Below are positions 17,120 through 27,030 of a DNA stretch of 64,000 bases, one piece after another. The notes beneath the pieces are model-generated. The model searched no databases and was not told where the DNA came from. It saw only the letters and a program-made list of their open reading frames with translations. Numbering within the stretch: position 1 is the first letter of the stretch; each line of letters opens with the position of its first letter. This DNA comes from RHKK01 sp964596245. GTDB taxonomy: Bacteria; Patescibacteriota; Patescibacteriia; 2-12-FULL-60-25. Position numbers and translations under genes: made by a program. The stretch is taken from assembly GCA_964596245.1 (NCBI GenBank), contig CAZQSK010000002.1, forward strand, positions 86,485 to 150,484, read 5' to 3'.

Positions 17120-20100
17120 TACTTGATTTCGATACTCTGATCCTGACCCGTGGCTGCGATGGATGAGAATGTCTCATGCTGGATGAGCGGCGCCTCGGCT
17201 GTATAGCGTCCGCGTGAGACCACGCGCGCCACATAACTGATTTCGGGCGTCACACCGCCATACTTACAGACGGAGAATGAGACTTGGCCATCTTCCACCA
17301 GGAACGGATACCAGTTGGATTCGCGCAAGCCGTAGCCTGAGGTATTCCAGGCAACAATCGGCTGCCAACCGCCAGGCAAATGATCGCGTACGACATAACA
17401 ACCGTCTTGTGCGCTCGATTTCAACTCCGGTTTAAGGATAACGCGGATCGCATCACCTTCTACCGACTGGTCCAGAGGCTTGGAGGCCTCGTAGCGGCGG
17501 CCGATGGCGACTTCGGGCACGGAAGACGGGCGACCCGTCACACGACGCACAAAGGAAATATTCACCGGGCCGTCGACGGACGTGACACGGAAGTTAGCTA
17601 CCTCTTGTGCCGTGAGTGTAAGGCGTTGCACTTCCCCATCCTTAAAGTCGAGCACCTGTTCATCTCCGCCAATGATGTACGCGAGACGAATGTCTTTATT
17701 CGCAAGCGTGGGAAGCTTGGCGGAAAGATAACGGGCGCGAGCCAAGGCTGGGAACGAATCACGCTCCCAATTGGTTTCGACGAAACGAGCCAGCTGATCT
17801 GCCATTGGATGAGCCAAGCGGGCGGCCAAGGCAGCCGCATCAGCAGTGGCACCGTAATTATCCATGTCCTTATCGGAAACCTTAAGCGAGCTGACCGTAT
17901 CACGCGTCTCAACCTTGGTGAGCAAACTCTCCAGCAACACGCGCGCACGCTCCAAATCTCCGGCCGAAGCCAAACCACGAGCGATCGTCAGCTGTTCACG
18001 CCAGGTCAAATCAGATTGGGTGGCCAACTCCTGAAGCGACGGCAATACCGGCTCATGCAAGGCAGCTAAACCGGCCAATGCCTGTACCTGCACTTCGCGG
18101 CTCGCAGTCTTATCTTCCAAGAAGCCGTAGAAATATCCACTCAAACTGTTTGAATCGAGGAGGTCCGGAGCCGTGGCAGCCATCTCGCTTGAGAGCTCGA
18201 TGTCAGATGAGGCGTACGGCAACAACCGAATGCCACCGGATTCATCCTGATAGGTCGAGAAGCGATTGCGCAGCTCTTCTTCGGTCGGCAACCAGTCGTC
18301 TTCGACACGGAAGTCGCTCTTCAACGCGCGAAGTGCAACGCGAGCAGCGAGCAATGCATCCGAACGGGAAGACCAAGTCCACACCAAGCCACGGGCGAGC
18401 GGCTGCAATGAAGCTCGGTTACCCGGCGCAAGCAGAATGTCAGCCTCAGCCTGACCAATATCCGGCAAACCGGTGCCCGGAGCCGCATCAACCGACACAT
18501 ACTGATCTTTGCGATAGCGTGACGGAACAACGGTCACCATACGCTCCAACGCATCACTTCCATTTTTAGACGTAACCGTGATAGTCACCGCATGGCGACC
18601 ATCAACTAAACGCGGAATGCCCAAGAAGACTTCCCGATTCGCCTTGCCAGGTACGCTCTGATCAATGCCAAGCGTCGGGGCTTTCACGCCAAAGGTGACG
18701 TCATCACCGTCCTTCAAACCAACACCGTAGGCGCGAAGCTTGAGGAATGGCTGATCGGTGGTGAGTACGCGCGGCGGAGCCACAACGTCGACGAACACCG
18801 CTTTCGTTACATTGATATCGACGCGGCCCGAGCCCGCTTCCAATCCCGGAGTGACACCAACCATTTCGAAACGCCAACCCGTAATGTTGTCGGGAGCCGT
18901 GTACGTAATGGTGGCGCGTCCTTGTGAGTCAGTCGTGACGACGCCGAAGTCGGCCGTGTCTTTGAAGTTCTTGCGCACATCCGATTGAGCTAAAGCGCGC
19001 GCACCCTCTCCCCCGCCGCCACCCATTTCAGCACCACCAAATCCGTCATATGACGTCTTGTGAGAACGCGAGCTAAAGATCACGCCATCAGGAACGTAGC
19101 TATACAAGGCAGCCAGCGGATCGGCCTGCATATCGTATGACAAAGCAAGCAACGCCTTATCAACCGCACCCCAAGCGATCTTGGCTTCGGGAACTGTCTG
19201 ACCGGTCTTCTTGAGCTTAGCCGTGAGATTCACGGTGACCTTGGAACCAGGCGCATACTCCTTCTGATCCGAAGTCGCTTCGATGATCAACTCCTTTTCA
19301 TCTCGCTTGAATGCAGCCGTATTCTGAACCTCTTCGAACATGCCATTGCGCCAGGTCACCGCACGCACTTCGGCATTCGGCATCCACGCTTCTTCGAAAC
19401 GGAATCCGTAATTGTTCGTGCTCTTCACTTCCGCACGACGCAAACCGCGGCTGCCGATGACATACAACACAGCCGGCACACGGCTCGCATCAAGCGGCTC
19501 ATCACCAACCAAATAGGTCGCCGTCACCTGTTGATCCAGGGTAAAGCCCAGCATCTCGCCTTCCGGTGCCTTAGGCGTAAGTTCAAGTCGGCCATACTTG
19601 CGTTCGACAATCGAATCGGTTGCCTGCGGAGCCACGCGGCCACTATAGGAGCTTTCAAACGCATTCGGCCAAATCCAACGCGACACGCGCGTCAGACGAC
19701 CACGATCATCGCGACCATCTAGAAGGACAAGGAAGTCCTTGCCTGGCGTCATCGCAAACGAGTGCGAGAGACGACCACCAGCATCGGAAGTCAGGTTCAC
19801 GGTGATCGGCGCATCAAACACTTCGATCGAACGATAACGCTGCACGTTCTTTTTCTCGATGAAGTCATAGGTAAATCCATCCGGAATACGCTCCCAGGTA
19901 CGGCCGATAATGGTCGCGGTCACCGGACGATTACCCCAAGCCTGGGAACGGCCGCCATCCTTGGCTTCCAAGTTACGACGCCAGGTCTTACCGGTCAGAT
20001 TAGCCTGCAACCCCTGTGAACGAAGTTCCAAATCAATACCCATTTCCCCACGATGCACGATCACGGACTGCTCTGCGCGGATCTCCCCTTCTTCGCCGCC

Positions 20101-22425
20101 AACAGGCACCACATACAAACCAACATAGTCGGTGTCGCCACAACCATAGCTCTTGCTGCTCGGAGCTTCACAGGCACGCATCTTATAATCCAGCTCAAAG
20201 CGCACGAGACCCTGGCCATCGGTTTCAAATTCGCGCGTCTCATTACTCCAAGTCATGCGAACCTTCAACTTCGGAACTGGCGTGCCTTCATAGAAGGCGG
20301 CCTTGATTGTGCCGGTGATTTTATCGCCATCGTAAATGTTCGGGCGATCCAAATTCACCGACAATGCATAGGAAGGCTTCACAAATTCACGCACTTCGAA
20401 GTAGCTCGTGTACACAATTTGTTCGCCACGCTTGGCCTCGATGGTGTAGTACCCCTGCGCCAACTGATCCCACTCAAAACCTGATTCAAAGCGACCGGCG
20501 GCATCCGTCTTTACCATTTTCTTCTGATAGACCTTGTCGTTCCCAGTGAACCAATCGAACCAGTAGCTCTGTTTACGCAAACGGAGCTCGATTTCTTGTA
20601 CGCCTTCGCGCGACTGGCGATCCTGCGCCACACCAAAGACCTTTAAGCTGTCGCTCACGCGATACAAAGGACGATCAAGATACAGATAGCCCCAAGTGTT
20701 GGTGATGCGCGTGTCCGCATTACCGAAGTCAAAGGCATAGCCGTCGAAATTGCGACGCACCACGGCAAAGCGCAAACCAAATCCCTCTTCGCCGATCTCA
20801 ATCAATTCGTACGGGAATACATCACCATATTTTGTCGACGTCACGTTCAAGACGGCTGGCGTAGCGAGCTCAACCAACCCGCCTTCGTTGGTGCGGCGAT
20901 CCTGCGAACCGACGCGTGTGCGCAGATTCGTCAGCGGACGGTTGGTGCTCGGATTCACGGCCCAGACAAACATCTTGTCCTTGTCTGCCACCATATATGT
21001 GGCGATGTCGGAAGCCTGCACAAACGCCCAAGTCGGCTTTCCGCCACGCGGACCCTTGGCTTCAATGCGGATGGCATAAAAACCTGGCTCCATCTTCGGC
21101 AAAGTGATCTGATTACGATAGTCGATGCGATCAACCTTCACCTCCGTGCGCAATGCTTCGGTCTTGGTTGTCTGCTCGTAGGCGGCAAAACGATCACGCT
21201 CAATCGCGGCCCAATCCGGAAGATTTAAACGCGCCTCAAGCAAGCGACGCGCGTCGTCCTTGGACAAACGGTACGCCTTCACATCAACATTCAAAACTTC
21301 GGTCGAGTTTGGCTGCGAATAGTACCAGCCCAAATCCATCGTCCATGACTGATTTGGGGTGATTTCCTGGAACTCATCCACGTTGAACACGAGAGGCTGA
21401 GTTTCCGGTCGAGCGGTACGGCCGGCGACATCGGTTTCAAAACGTACTTTTATATCTTCCTTCAAACCGGCATCCCCTTCAGAGGCCCCGAAGCCGTTCT
21501 TAAGCGTCACTTCGTAACGACGACCTTCTTCCAACGGACGTGACGGAATAAACGTGAGGAAGCGGCCACGCTTTTCAAAGCGACCAGCCACATCTGGCAC
21601 AATCGCAAACGACGAAGTGGCATCAGTCCACGTGTCGCGCGTCATTTTGAACTCAATGCCCGTATTGGTCGGGACATATGAGGATCCGTCGCGCGGAATA
21701 GTCGAAAGCACGCGGAAATCATTCTTGGCCTGAAGCGCCCATGAGAATTCACGCTTGGTAAGCGTGCCATCGCCCTTATCAACGGTCGTCAAAATGCTGA
21801 CGCGATACGTTTCGCCGGGGGCAAGCGGATTTTTAGGAGTGATCTGATACGTGCCGTCGCCGGTTTTTTCAACATCAACATCCAACGGCGGATCAATAAT
21901 CAAAGATTGCTTCAACTCATCCGAAGACACATCCACTTTTGAGGTGATCGTAAGCGTCGAGTCCTGCGCCACGCCGGCCGCATCGCTCTTATCGGCCACG
22001 AGGATAAAGGCATCGCTCGCATGCACAGCCTGAATGGTGAGCGAACGGGTCACAGGCGCAAAACCCGGCAACTGGAAGCCGGACGGATTACTCATCACGA
22101 TGACTAAGGCCAAGGCGGCCATAACACCGGCAAAACCAAAGGAGAATCCAAGCCACTTGTTTGGCAAAGCAGCCTGCTTTTTTGGTTTCGGCTCTTGGGA
22201 AACGGTCTTCTGTTCACTCATAGGAGAAAGGTGTTGGGCGTGTGCGAGCAGTGCGGCGCGCTGACGGGCCTTTACGGCGCTCGGCAGGGTCTCACCGCTT
22301 TCGGCCGCGATGGATGAAAGACGCTCTGACGCTTCTTCCAACGGTTTCGGCATTTTGGCATGACGAGCAGCCCCATCCGGATTCGGCGGGGTCGCGTTGT
22401 TTGAGAGATTCAGGAAGTCGTTCAT
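17119..22425 (-). CDS. Alpha-2-macroglobulin-like protein with a cytoplasmic N-terminal segment
   Basis: 1768 residues. About 90 cytoplasmic residues (including LPSAVKARQRAALLAHAQHL) precede one membrane helix (92-111). A long series of beta macroglobulin domains follows, and the bait-flanking region has RKNFKDTADFGVVTTDSQGR and TAPDNITGWRF, typical of bacterial A2M. A glycine-rich stretch (GGAEMGGGGGEGARA) lies where the bait region is expected. The thioester motif CxEQ is absent, so it cannot trap proteases covalently. I chose the ATG at 22425 because it overlaps the sigma-factor stop by 4 bp. The coupling suggests the N-terminal segment could act as an anti-sigma domain (inference). Confidence 0.88.
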   Translation of the reverse strand: MNDFLNLSNNATPPNPDGAARHAKMPKPLEEASERLSSIAAESGETLPSAVKARQRAALLAHAQHLSPMSEQKTVSQEPKPKKQAALPNKWLGFSFGFAGVMAALALVIVMSNPSGFQLPGFAPVTRSLTIQAVHASDAFILVADKSDAAGVAQDSTLTITSKVDVSSDELKQSLIIDPPLDVDVEKTGDGTYQITPKNPLAPGETYRVSILTTVDKGDGTLTKREFSWALQAKNDFRVLSTIPRDGSSYVPTNTGIEFKMTRDTWTDATSSFAIVPDVAGRFEKRGRFLTFIPSRPLEEGRRYEVTLKNGFGASEGDAGLKEDIKVRFETDVAGRTARPETQPLVFNVDEFQEITPNQSWTMDLGWYYSQPNSTEVLNVDVKAYRLSKDDARRLLEARLNLPDWAAIERDRFAAYEQTTKTEALRTEVKVDRIDYRNQITLPKMEPGFYAIRIEAKGPRGGKPTWAFVQASDIATYMVADKDKMFVWAVNPSTNRPLTNLRTRVGSQDRRTNEGGLVELATPAVLNVTSTKYGDVFPYELIEIGEEGFGLRFAVVRRNFDGYAFDFGNADTRITNTWGYLYLDRPLYRVSDSLKVFGVAQDRQSREGVQEIELRLRKQSYWFDWFTGNDKVYQKKMVKTDAAGRFESGFEWDQLAQGYYTIEAKRGEQIVYTSYFEVREFVKPSYALSVNLDRPNIYDGDKITGTIKAAFYEGTPVPKLKVRMTWSNETREFETDGQGLVRFELDYKMRACEAPSSKSYGCGDTDYVGLYVVPVGGEEGEIRAEQSVIVHRGEMGIDLELRSQGLQANLTGKTWRRNLEAKDGGRSQAWGNRPVTATIIGRTWERIPDGFTYDFIEKKNVQRYRSIEVFDAPITVNLTSDAGGRLSHSFAMTPGKDFLVLLDGRDDRGRLTRVSRWIWPNAFESSYSGRVAPQATDSIVERKYGRLELTPKAPEGEMLGFTLDQQVTATYLVGDEPLDASRVPAVLYVIGSRGLRRAEVKSTNNYGFRFEEAWMPNAEVRAVTWRNGMFEEVQNTAAFKRDEKELIIEATSDQKEYAPGSKVTVNLTAKLKKTGQTVPEAKIAWGAVDKALLALSYDMQADPLAALYSYVPDGVIFSSRSHKTSYDGFGGAEMGGGGGEGARALAQSDVRKNFKDTADFGVVTTDSQGRATITYTAPDNITGWRFEMVGVTPGLEAGSGRVDINVTKAVFVDVVAPPRVLTTDQPFLKLRAYGVGLKDGDDVTFGVKAPTLGIDQSVPGKANREVFLGIPRLVDGRHAVTITVTSKNGSDALERMVTVVPSRYRKDQYVSVDAAPGTGLPDIGQAEADILLAPGNRASLQPLARGLVWTWSSRSDALLAARVALRALKSDFRVEDDWLPTEEELRNRFSTYQDESGGIRLLPYASSDIELSSEMAATAPDLLDSNSLSGYFYGFLEDKTASREVQVQALAGLAALHEPVLPSLQELATQSDLTWREQLTIARGLASAGDLERARVLLESLLTKVETRDTVSSLKVSDKDMDNYGATADAAALAARLAHPMADQLARFVETNWERDSFPALARARYLSAKLPTLANKDIRLAYIIGGDEQVLDFKDGEVQRLTLTAQEVANFRVTSVDGPVNISFVRRVTGRPSSVPEVAIGRRYEASKPLDQSVEGDAIRVILKPELKSSAQDGCYVVRDHLPGGWQPIVAWNTSGYGLRESNWYPFLVEDGQVSFSVCKYGGVTPEISYVARVVSRGRYTAEAPLIQHETFSSIAATGQDQSIEIK

Positions 22426-22970
22426 ACGGTGGGGGTGGCGTAGTGTCCGCGCAGTCGGCCTAGGGCTCGGTAACAAAGGACGGATACGTGATTGGGCGAG
22501 AGACCTAACATCGTGCTGATTTCTTCGGGCTCAAGTCCGGCGAAGTATCGAAGGTCAAGCACTTGCTGATCACGCGGTGAAAGGGTTTTCATCGCTTCTA
22601 GCAACTTATCGCGCTCGAGCGAAAGCTCGGCATGCCAACTCGGATCACCATCCGTTATCGGTGTGTCGAAATTTTCGTCGAGTTCGCGATCCATGCGAAC
22701 GCTGGCACTACGCCAGTGATCAATGAGCGCGTTGGATGCGCTGCGGAAAAGATACGCGCCGATGGAAACGCCCTGCCACTCAATCGTGGGCAGCGCCTCC
22801 ATAAATTTGATGAAGATGCGCGACGTCAAATCCTCGGCCGTCTCCTTGTGTCCGCAGCGCTTCAACAAGAAGCCGTATAGTTTATCAGCGTACAAGTCGT
22901 AGATTTCTGCGACGGCCGCCGGGTTCTCCTTGGCTCTTGCCAGGAGTTCCTTTTCATTAACGTTAGTCAT
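22422..22970 (-). CDS. ECF-type RNA polymerase sigma factor
   Basis: 182 residues from the ATG at 22970. Region 2 includes ALIYDLYADKLYGFLLKR-like sequence, AEDLTSRIFIKFMEALP and SIGAYLFRSASNALIDHWRS. Region 4 ends with LSPRDQQVLDLRYFAGLEPEEIS, TMLGLSPNHVSVLCYRALGRLRG, a clear helix-turn-helix. Such factors redirect RNA polymerase to stress or envelope genes. The gene is upstream of, and overlaps by 4 bp, the large alpha-2-macroglobulin-like gene; ECF sigma factors are normally paired with a membrane anti-sigma partner in just this way. Confidence 0.92.
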   Translation of the reverse strand: MTNVNEKELLARAKENPAAVAEIYDLYADKLYGFLLKRCGHKETAEDLTSRIFIKFMEALPTIEWQGVSIGAYLFRSASNALIDHWRSASVRMDRELDENFDTPITDGDPSWHAELSLERDKLLEAMKTLSPRDQQVLDLRYFAGLEPEEISTMLGLSPNHVSVLCYRALGRLRGHYATPTV

Positions 22971-23002
22971 GGGAAAAGATGACGTTATGCTAGCAGAATT
23001 GG

Positions 23003-23028
23003 CTAAAAAAGCCACCTATTCAGGTGGC
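23003..23028 (-). terminator. Intrinsic terminator
   Basis: On the minus strand GCCACCT, loop GAAT, AGGTGGC, then six T; it ends the gene at 23059 just before the sigma-factor gene. Confidence 0.8.
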
Positions 23029-23058
23029 AGAGAGGGGGTCTTCATGCAGATGTCGAGA

Positions 23059-23865
23059 TCAGGGCCCTTCGGACGCGCAGGTGTCGAAGGTCTCGCGCGT
23101 GAAGGACGTGGTGACGATGGCGAGCTCGCGCAAACGCGCTTCGCTCATCATCTGCATGTCTTCTTCGCGATAGCCCGCGTCGAAGGCCAGCGCGGCCGGA
23201 CGAAACAGGTAGGCGCGACCATGCAGCAGGTAGTAGATCCCGAGCTCGGTGCGAGCCAGAGATCCGTCACGGAACGGCACGGGTTCGGGATCGAAGGTGA
23301 ACAGGCTCCATTCATCTTCGCCGCCGTCGAACCAGTCCATCCAGCGCCAGTAGTAGCCCCAGCTCTCGAGCACTTCGTGCGAAACCGGACGACGGATGAG
23401 ATGCTCCCAGTCGAGAACGAAGGGACCGGGATCTCCTTCGTGCGGACCGTACACCGGCCACCAGGCATAGTTGCCCGGTCCCCAGTATTGATCGAGGTTG
23501 GGCGCGAGACAGCGCTCCTCGTGCCGCGACATCGGAATCGCGTCGCGCTCGTCGAGACTCACATAGCCGAGCGTGTCGTCGCCCGACACCATGAGGCGCG
23601 TGTCGTGTTCACCCACCATCCAGAGATCACCGGCCGCATCCTCGAGCAAGGTGCCTTGCGGATGCCAACTCGGAGCCCAGGGCGGATCGAACGGCTCACG
23701 CAATCGCGGAGCCTCGAACGCTTCGGCCTCGATGCGCGGCGGGCGGACCGTCTCCACCGTGGGCCGGAACGGCATTTCGGGATCACGAATATCGCCTTCT
23801 CCGGCGACGCAACACGGCGTGAGCCACGTGACGGAGAACGCGAAAACAGCAAACAACTTTCTCAT
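23059..23865 (-). CDS. Class B secreted protein, unknown function
   Basis: 268 residues from an ATG preceded by AGGAGG 6 nt upstream. The first ~22 residues form a signal peptide ending in TPCCVAGEG; it may be cleaved by signal peptidase I or lipidated at one of the two cysteines. The mature part is rich in tryptophan, aspartate and proline (WWPVYGPHEGDPGPF, SWGYYWRWMDWFDGG) and contains two further cysteines. No family is recognised. It is divergent from the small membrane gene at 23985, and has its own terminator. Confidence 0.7.
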   Translation of the reverse strand: MRKLFAVFAFSVTWLTPCCVAGEGDIRDPEMPFRPTVETVRPPRIEAEAFEAPRLREPFDPPWAPSWHPQGTLLEDAAGDLWMVGEHDTRLMVSGDDTLGYVSLDERDAIPMSRHEERCLAPNLDQYWGPGNYAWWPVYGPHEGDPGPFVLDWEHLIRRPVSHEVLESWGYYWRWMDWFDGGEDEWSLFTFDPEPVPFRDGSLARTELGIYYLLHGRAYLFRPAALAFDAGYREEDMQMMSEARLRELAIVTTSFTRETFDTCASEGP

Positions 23866-23984
23866 GGGAACCTCCTCTGGGGTTTTCTCGCCCCTTAATA
23901 CCACGTTCCTTTTTTTGGATGAGACGTCAAGCCCTTGATCAAAACGCTTTTTTCTGATCAGCTAGGAACGTTCGGAGGTGAACC

Positions 23985-24260
23985 GTGAATACTGATCTCG
24001 TCTGTCTCCTCAGTGCAGCTCTCGTGTATTGCGGGGTCTTCATGCTAGCGATGCGCCATGCAGAACGAACCATCCCCCCGGCGGAACGCGAGGCGGAAGC
24101 CAAGGGCTACCTCCGCAAGCGCAGTACACCGCCACCCGCTCCCTTTCCTCCCCAAACCCACAAGGCGCCCGACTACCGCTACGACAGCACATCCGTGATG
24201 CCGAACCCGCCTTCGGATCCGCCTGAAAACGGCGGCTCCGATCCACCATCCTCCGCCTAA
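23985..24260 (+). CDS. Class B single-pass membrane protein with proline-rich tail
   Basis: 91 residues from a GTG start with CGGAGGTG upstream. One membrane helix occupies about residues 4-24, then a basic segment (RHAERTIPPAEREAEAKGYLRK) and a proline/serine-rich tail (TPPPAPFPP ... PPSDPPENGG). The tail looks disordered. No function can be assigned. A weak terminator (about 24250-24275) follows. Confidence 0.65.
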   Translation: MNTDLVCLLSAALVYCGVFMLAMRHAERTIPPAEREAEAKGYLRKRSTPPPAPFPPQTHKAPDYRYDSTSVMPNPPSDPPENGGSDPPSSA

Positions 24261-24275
24261 AGAGCGGATTTTTTC

Positions 24276-24304
24276 TTGCCAAAATACCGGGAAAACGCTA
24301 TCTT
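24276..24304 (+). promoter_or_regulatory. Promoter of hflX
   Basis: -35 TTGCCA (24276-24281), 17-nt spacer, -10 TATCTT (24299-24304). The start point would be near 24311. Confidence 0.55.
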
Positions 24305-24310
24305 TTATTC

Positions 24311-24381
24311 ATGATCCGCTAAATCGGGCGTAGCAAATGCACACGGAAGTCCGTGCATTTGCTATAGCCCGTTTTTCTATT
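24311..24381 (+). promoter_or_regulatory. Possible transcription attenuator in the hflX leader
   Basis: The leader begins at or next to a three-codon reading frame ATG ATC CGC TAA (24311-24322). A long hairpin follows: TAGCAAATGCACACGG (left) pairs with CCGTGCATTTGCTA (right) with a 2-nt bulge, extended by GGGC / GCCC, and then GTTTTTC. This is a terminator-shaped structure between the promoter and the hflX ATG. It may attenuate hflX, or merely end transcription from upstream. Confidence 0.45.
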
Positions 24382-24400
24382 CCCGTGATTGAATCAATAT

Positions 24401-25516
24401 ATGCCAAAAATCCCCCTGAAACCCCGCGCCATCCTGATCGACGTGATTCCTCCAACGATGCGTAAAGCAGAGGCGGAGCGTCGCTTGATTGAACTTGAAT
24501 CGCTGGTCGGTACCTATGGTGGCATCATTATTGTAAAACTGATCCAGAAGAAAAGTCTGCCGGACTATCGAACGTACATCGGTTCCGGAAAGTTAGAGGA
24601 AATCGCCGAGATCGCGCGCAAGGAAAAAGCCGAAGTACTTATCATCAACAATCTCCTGAAGCCCGGACAGATGTTTAAGGTGGCCGAGATGCTGCGCGAT
24701 GCAAAACTCGAGATGCAGGTCTGGGATCGTGTGGATTTAATTCTTAAGATCTTCTCGAAGCACGCAAAAACAGCCGAAGCGAAACTCCAAATCAAATTGG
24801 CGGCCATTCGCCACATGGGTCCGCGCATTTTCGGCATGGGTATGGAGATGATGCAGCAGGCTGGTGGCATTGGAGGTCGTGCTGGTCAGGGTGAATCGAA
24901 CACGGAGATGATGAAGCGTCACTTGTTCCAGCAGGAGCAGCACACAAAGAAAGAATTGGATCGTGTGGCCGTGTCGCGTGCGGGCCATCGCGCGCATCGC
25001 GATCGCATGGGACTCAAAACCGTGTCGATTGTCGGCTACACCAATGCCGGAAAGTCATCGCTCTTGAATGCTTTGACGAGAAAAGGCGCGTATGTGGCGG
25101 ATGCGTTGTTCGCCACGCTTGATACGCGCGTAGGAAAACTCTGGACCGGTGAGCGAGAGCTGCTTTTGTCGGATACGATCGGCTTCATTCAAGATCTTCC
25201 GCCGCAATTGATCGATGCCTTCCGCTCTACGTTGGATGAAACCGTGGACGCCGACATGTTGCTGCATGTGATTGATGTCAGCGATCCGTACATGACGGAA
25301 AAAATCGCCGAAGTCGAAGACGTACTTAAACAATTAAAAGTCGAACACATTCCAAAGATGTACGTCTTCAATAAGACAGACAGGATGAAGCGCATTCCTA
25401 AGGCAAAACTCACAAAAGAGTACAAAGCTTTCTCGCCGAGTTTCGTGTCTGCTCATACGGGAGACGGGCTGGAAGAACTAAAGGCACAAATCATCGCCAA
25501 AACTGCGGTATCATAG
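24401..25516 (+). CDS. hflX: Ribosome-splitting GTPase HflX
   Basis: 371 residues. The N-terminal domain (LESLVGTYGGIIIV ... YIGSGKLEEIAEIARK) and the helical linker with a GIGGRAGQGESNTE glycine-rich stretch are typical. The GTPase domain has G1 GYTNAGKSS (near residue 210), G3 DTIGFIQDLP and G4 NKTD. HflX binds and splits stalled 70S ribosomes under heat or antibiotic stress. The ATG at 24401 is preferred; no ribosome binding site is present. It is followed 7 nt later by cca. Confidence 0.95.
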   Translation: MPKIPLKPRAILIDVIPPTMRKAEAERRLIELESLVGTYGGIIIVKLIQKKSLPDYRTYIGSGKLEEIAEIARKEKAEVLIINNLLKPGQMFKVAEMLRDAKLEMQVWDRVDLILKIFSKHAKTAEAKLQIKLAAIRHMGPRIFGMGMEMMQQAGGIGGRAGQGESNTEMMKRHLFQQEQHTKKELDRVAVSRAGHRAHRDRMGLKTVSIVGYTNAGKSSLLNALTRKGAYVADALFATLDTRVGKLWTGERELLLSDTIGFIQDLPPQLIDAFRSTLDETVDADMLLHVIDVSDPYMTEKIAEVEDVLKQLKVEHIPKMYVFNKTDRMKRIPKAKLTKEYKAFSPSFVSAHTGDGLEELKAQIIAKTAVS

Positions 25517-25523
25517 TCTCGTC

Positions 25524-27005
25524 ATGCCCTTGTCGCGCATCTCATTCGAAGGCCAAGAGCCACGTTTGCTCGAAGCCGCCCAAAAAGTCACCGCCCGCGT
25601 GCCCAAAGCCATGCTGGTCGGCGGCTTTGTGCGTGACGCGATTCTCGGCATCCCTTCAAAAGACGCTGACTTGGAGACCTATGGGATCGAAGCCGAACCG
25701 CTCGAAGCGCTCTTAAAAGAGCTGTTTGATGGGAGTGTCGAAACCGTGGGCAAAAGCTTTGGCATCTTCAAAGTCTTTTTGGGCGATGGATTTGAATTGG
25801 ACGTCGCCATCCCCCGCCGTGAATCAAAGACCGGTCCTGGGCATAAAGGATTTGAAGTCGAAGGCGATCCGAATCTCGATCCCAAGGAAGCCGCGCGCCG
25901 CCGTGACTTCACCATCAACTCCATGGCGGCTGATCCGAACACAGGAGAACTGTTTGATCCGTTCAATGGCCAAGCGGATCTTGAAACGCGTACGCTGCGC
26001 GTGGTTGATGCATCGACATTTGTTGATGATCCCCTGCGCGTGTATCGCGGTATCCAATTTACGGCACGTTTCGATCTCACAGTGGAACGCGCGACGCTCG
26101 AATTCATGCGCTTGATGATCGGCCGCGGAGATTTGGATGAACTCTCTCCCGAACGCGTGACAGAAGAATGGAAAAAATTACTCTTGAAAGCCGAGAAGCC
26201 GAGCATCGGATTTGAATTGATGCGTACGCTCGGTTTGATTCGTCGTGATTACCCGGAATTGCACGCGCTCATCGACACACCTCAGGAACCCGAATGGCAT
26301 CCAGAGGGCGATGTCTGGATTCACTCGATGATGGTGATTGACCAGGCAGCTCGCATCTCCAAACATGCGGGGTTTAACGACGAAGATCGGCTAAAAATAA
26401 TCCTAGGCGGTCTTTGTCATGATCTGGGCAAGCCCTCAACGACGCACATGGGAGAAAAGGATGGCATCCCCCGTATCCGATCCATGGGTCATGAAGAAGC
26501 GGGCATCCCCCCAACCAAGGAAATGCTGTCGCGTCTTCGTTTTGGCGAAGCGATCGAACATGCAGCCGTGATGGCGGCGCAAGATCATCTGAAGGCCGGC
26601 ATGCTGGCACGTGAAGTAGAAAAGGGAACGCTTAATGATGAACAGTACACAAATGCCATTCGCAAGTTGATGAAGCGCATCAAGCCTTTGGATTGGAAGA
26701 TTCTGCTGGCGATCTCGGAAGCGGACTTTCGCGGACGCGGGCTCTCGAACGTAGACATCGGTCCATATGGTCCGGGTCTGCTTTTCGCAAAAACCGTGGC
26801 TGAACACAAGCTGGATGAAGCCGGAATCATGCCTCTTTTGGCCGGACGCGACCTCATGCCCTATGGCGTGAAACCGGGTCCGGATATGGGGAAGCTCTTG
26901 CGTCAGGTCGAAACTTGGAGAGATGAAGGCGTGGTCAAAACACCCGAAGAAGCACGGGAAAAACTCATGGAGTTGCTCGGCCCACCCAACCCCTTCCAGA
27001 AATGA
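25524..27005 (+). CDS. cca: CCA-adding tRNA nucleotidyltransferase with HD domain
   Basis: 493 residues. The nucleotidyltransferase head has LVGGFVRDAILGIPSKDADLE with the catalytic DxD, then the RRRDFTINSMA motif and DDPLRVYRGIQFTARF. A downstream HD domain (HSMMVIDQAA ... GGLCHDLGKPSTT) belongs to the class that also acts as a phosphohydrolase. The enzyme adds or repairs the 3' CCA of tRNA; some tRNAs in this window lack encoded CCA (Pro, Gly) while others have it. It follows hflX on the same strand, probably as one operon. Confidence 0.93.
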   Translation: MPLSRISFEGQEPRLLEAAQKVTARVPKAMLVGGFVRDAILGIPSKDADLETYGIEAEPLEALLKELFDGSVETVGKSFGIFKVFLGDGFELDVAIPRRESKTGPGHKGFEVEGDPNLDPKEAARRRDFTINSMAADPNTGELFDPFNGQADLETRTLRVVDASTFVDDPLRVYRGIQFTARFDLTVERATLEFMRLMIGRGDLDELSPERVTEEWKKLLLKAEKPSIGFELMRTLGLIRRDYPELHALIDTPQEPEWHPEGDVWIHSMMVIDQAARISKHAGFNDEDRLKIILGGLCHDLGKPSTTHMGEKDGIPRIRSMGHEEAGIPPTKEMLSRLRFGEAIEHAAVMAAQDHLKAGMLAREVEKGTLNDEQYTNAIRKLMKRIKPLDWKILLAISEADFRGRGLSNVDIGPYGPGLLFAKTVAEHKLDEAGIMPLLAGRDLMPYGVKPGPDMGKLLRQVETWRDEGVVKTPEEAREKLMELLGPPNPFQK

Positions 27006-27030
27006 AAGGCGCGGTGTATCGTCCGGACAT

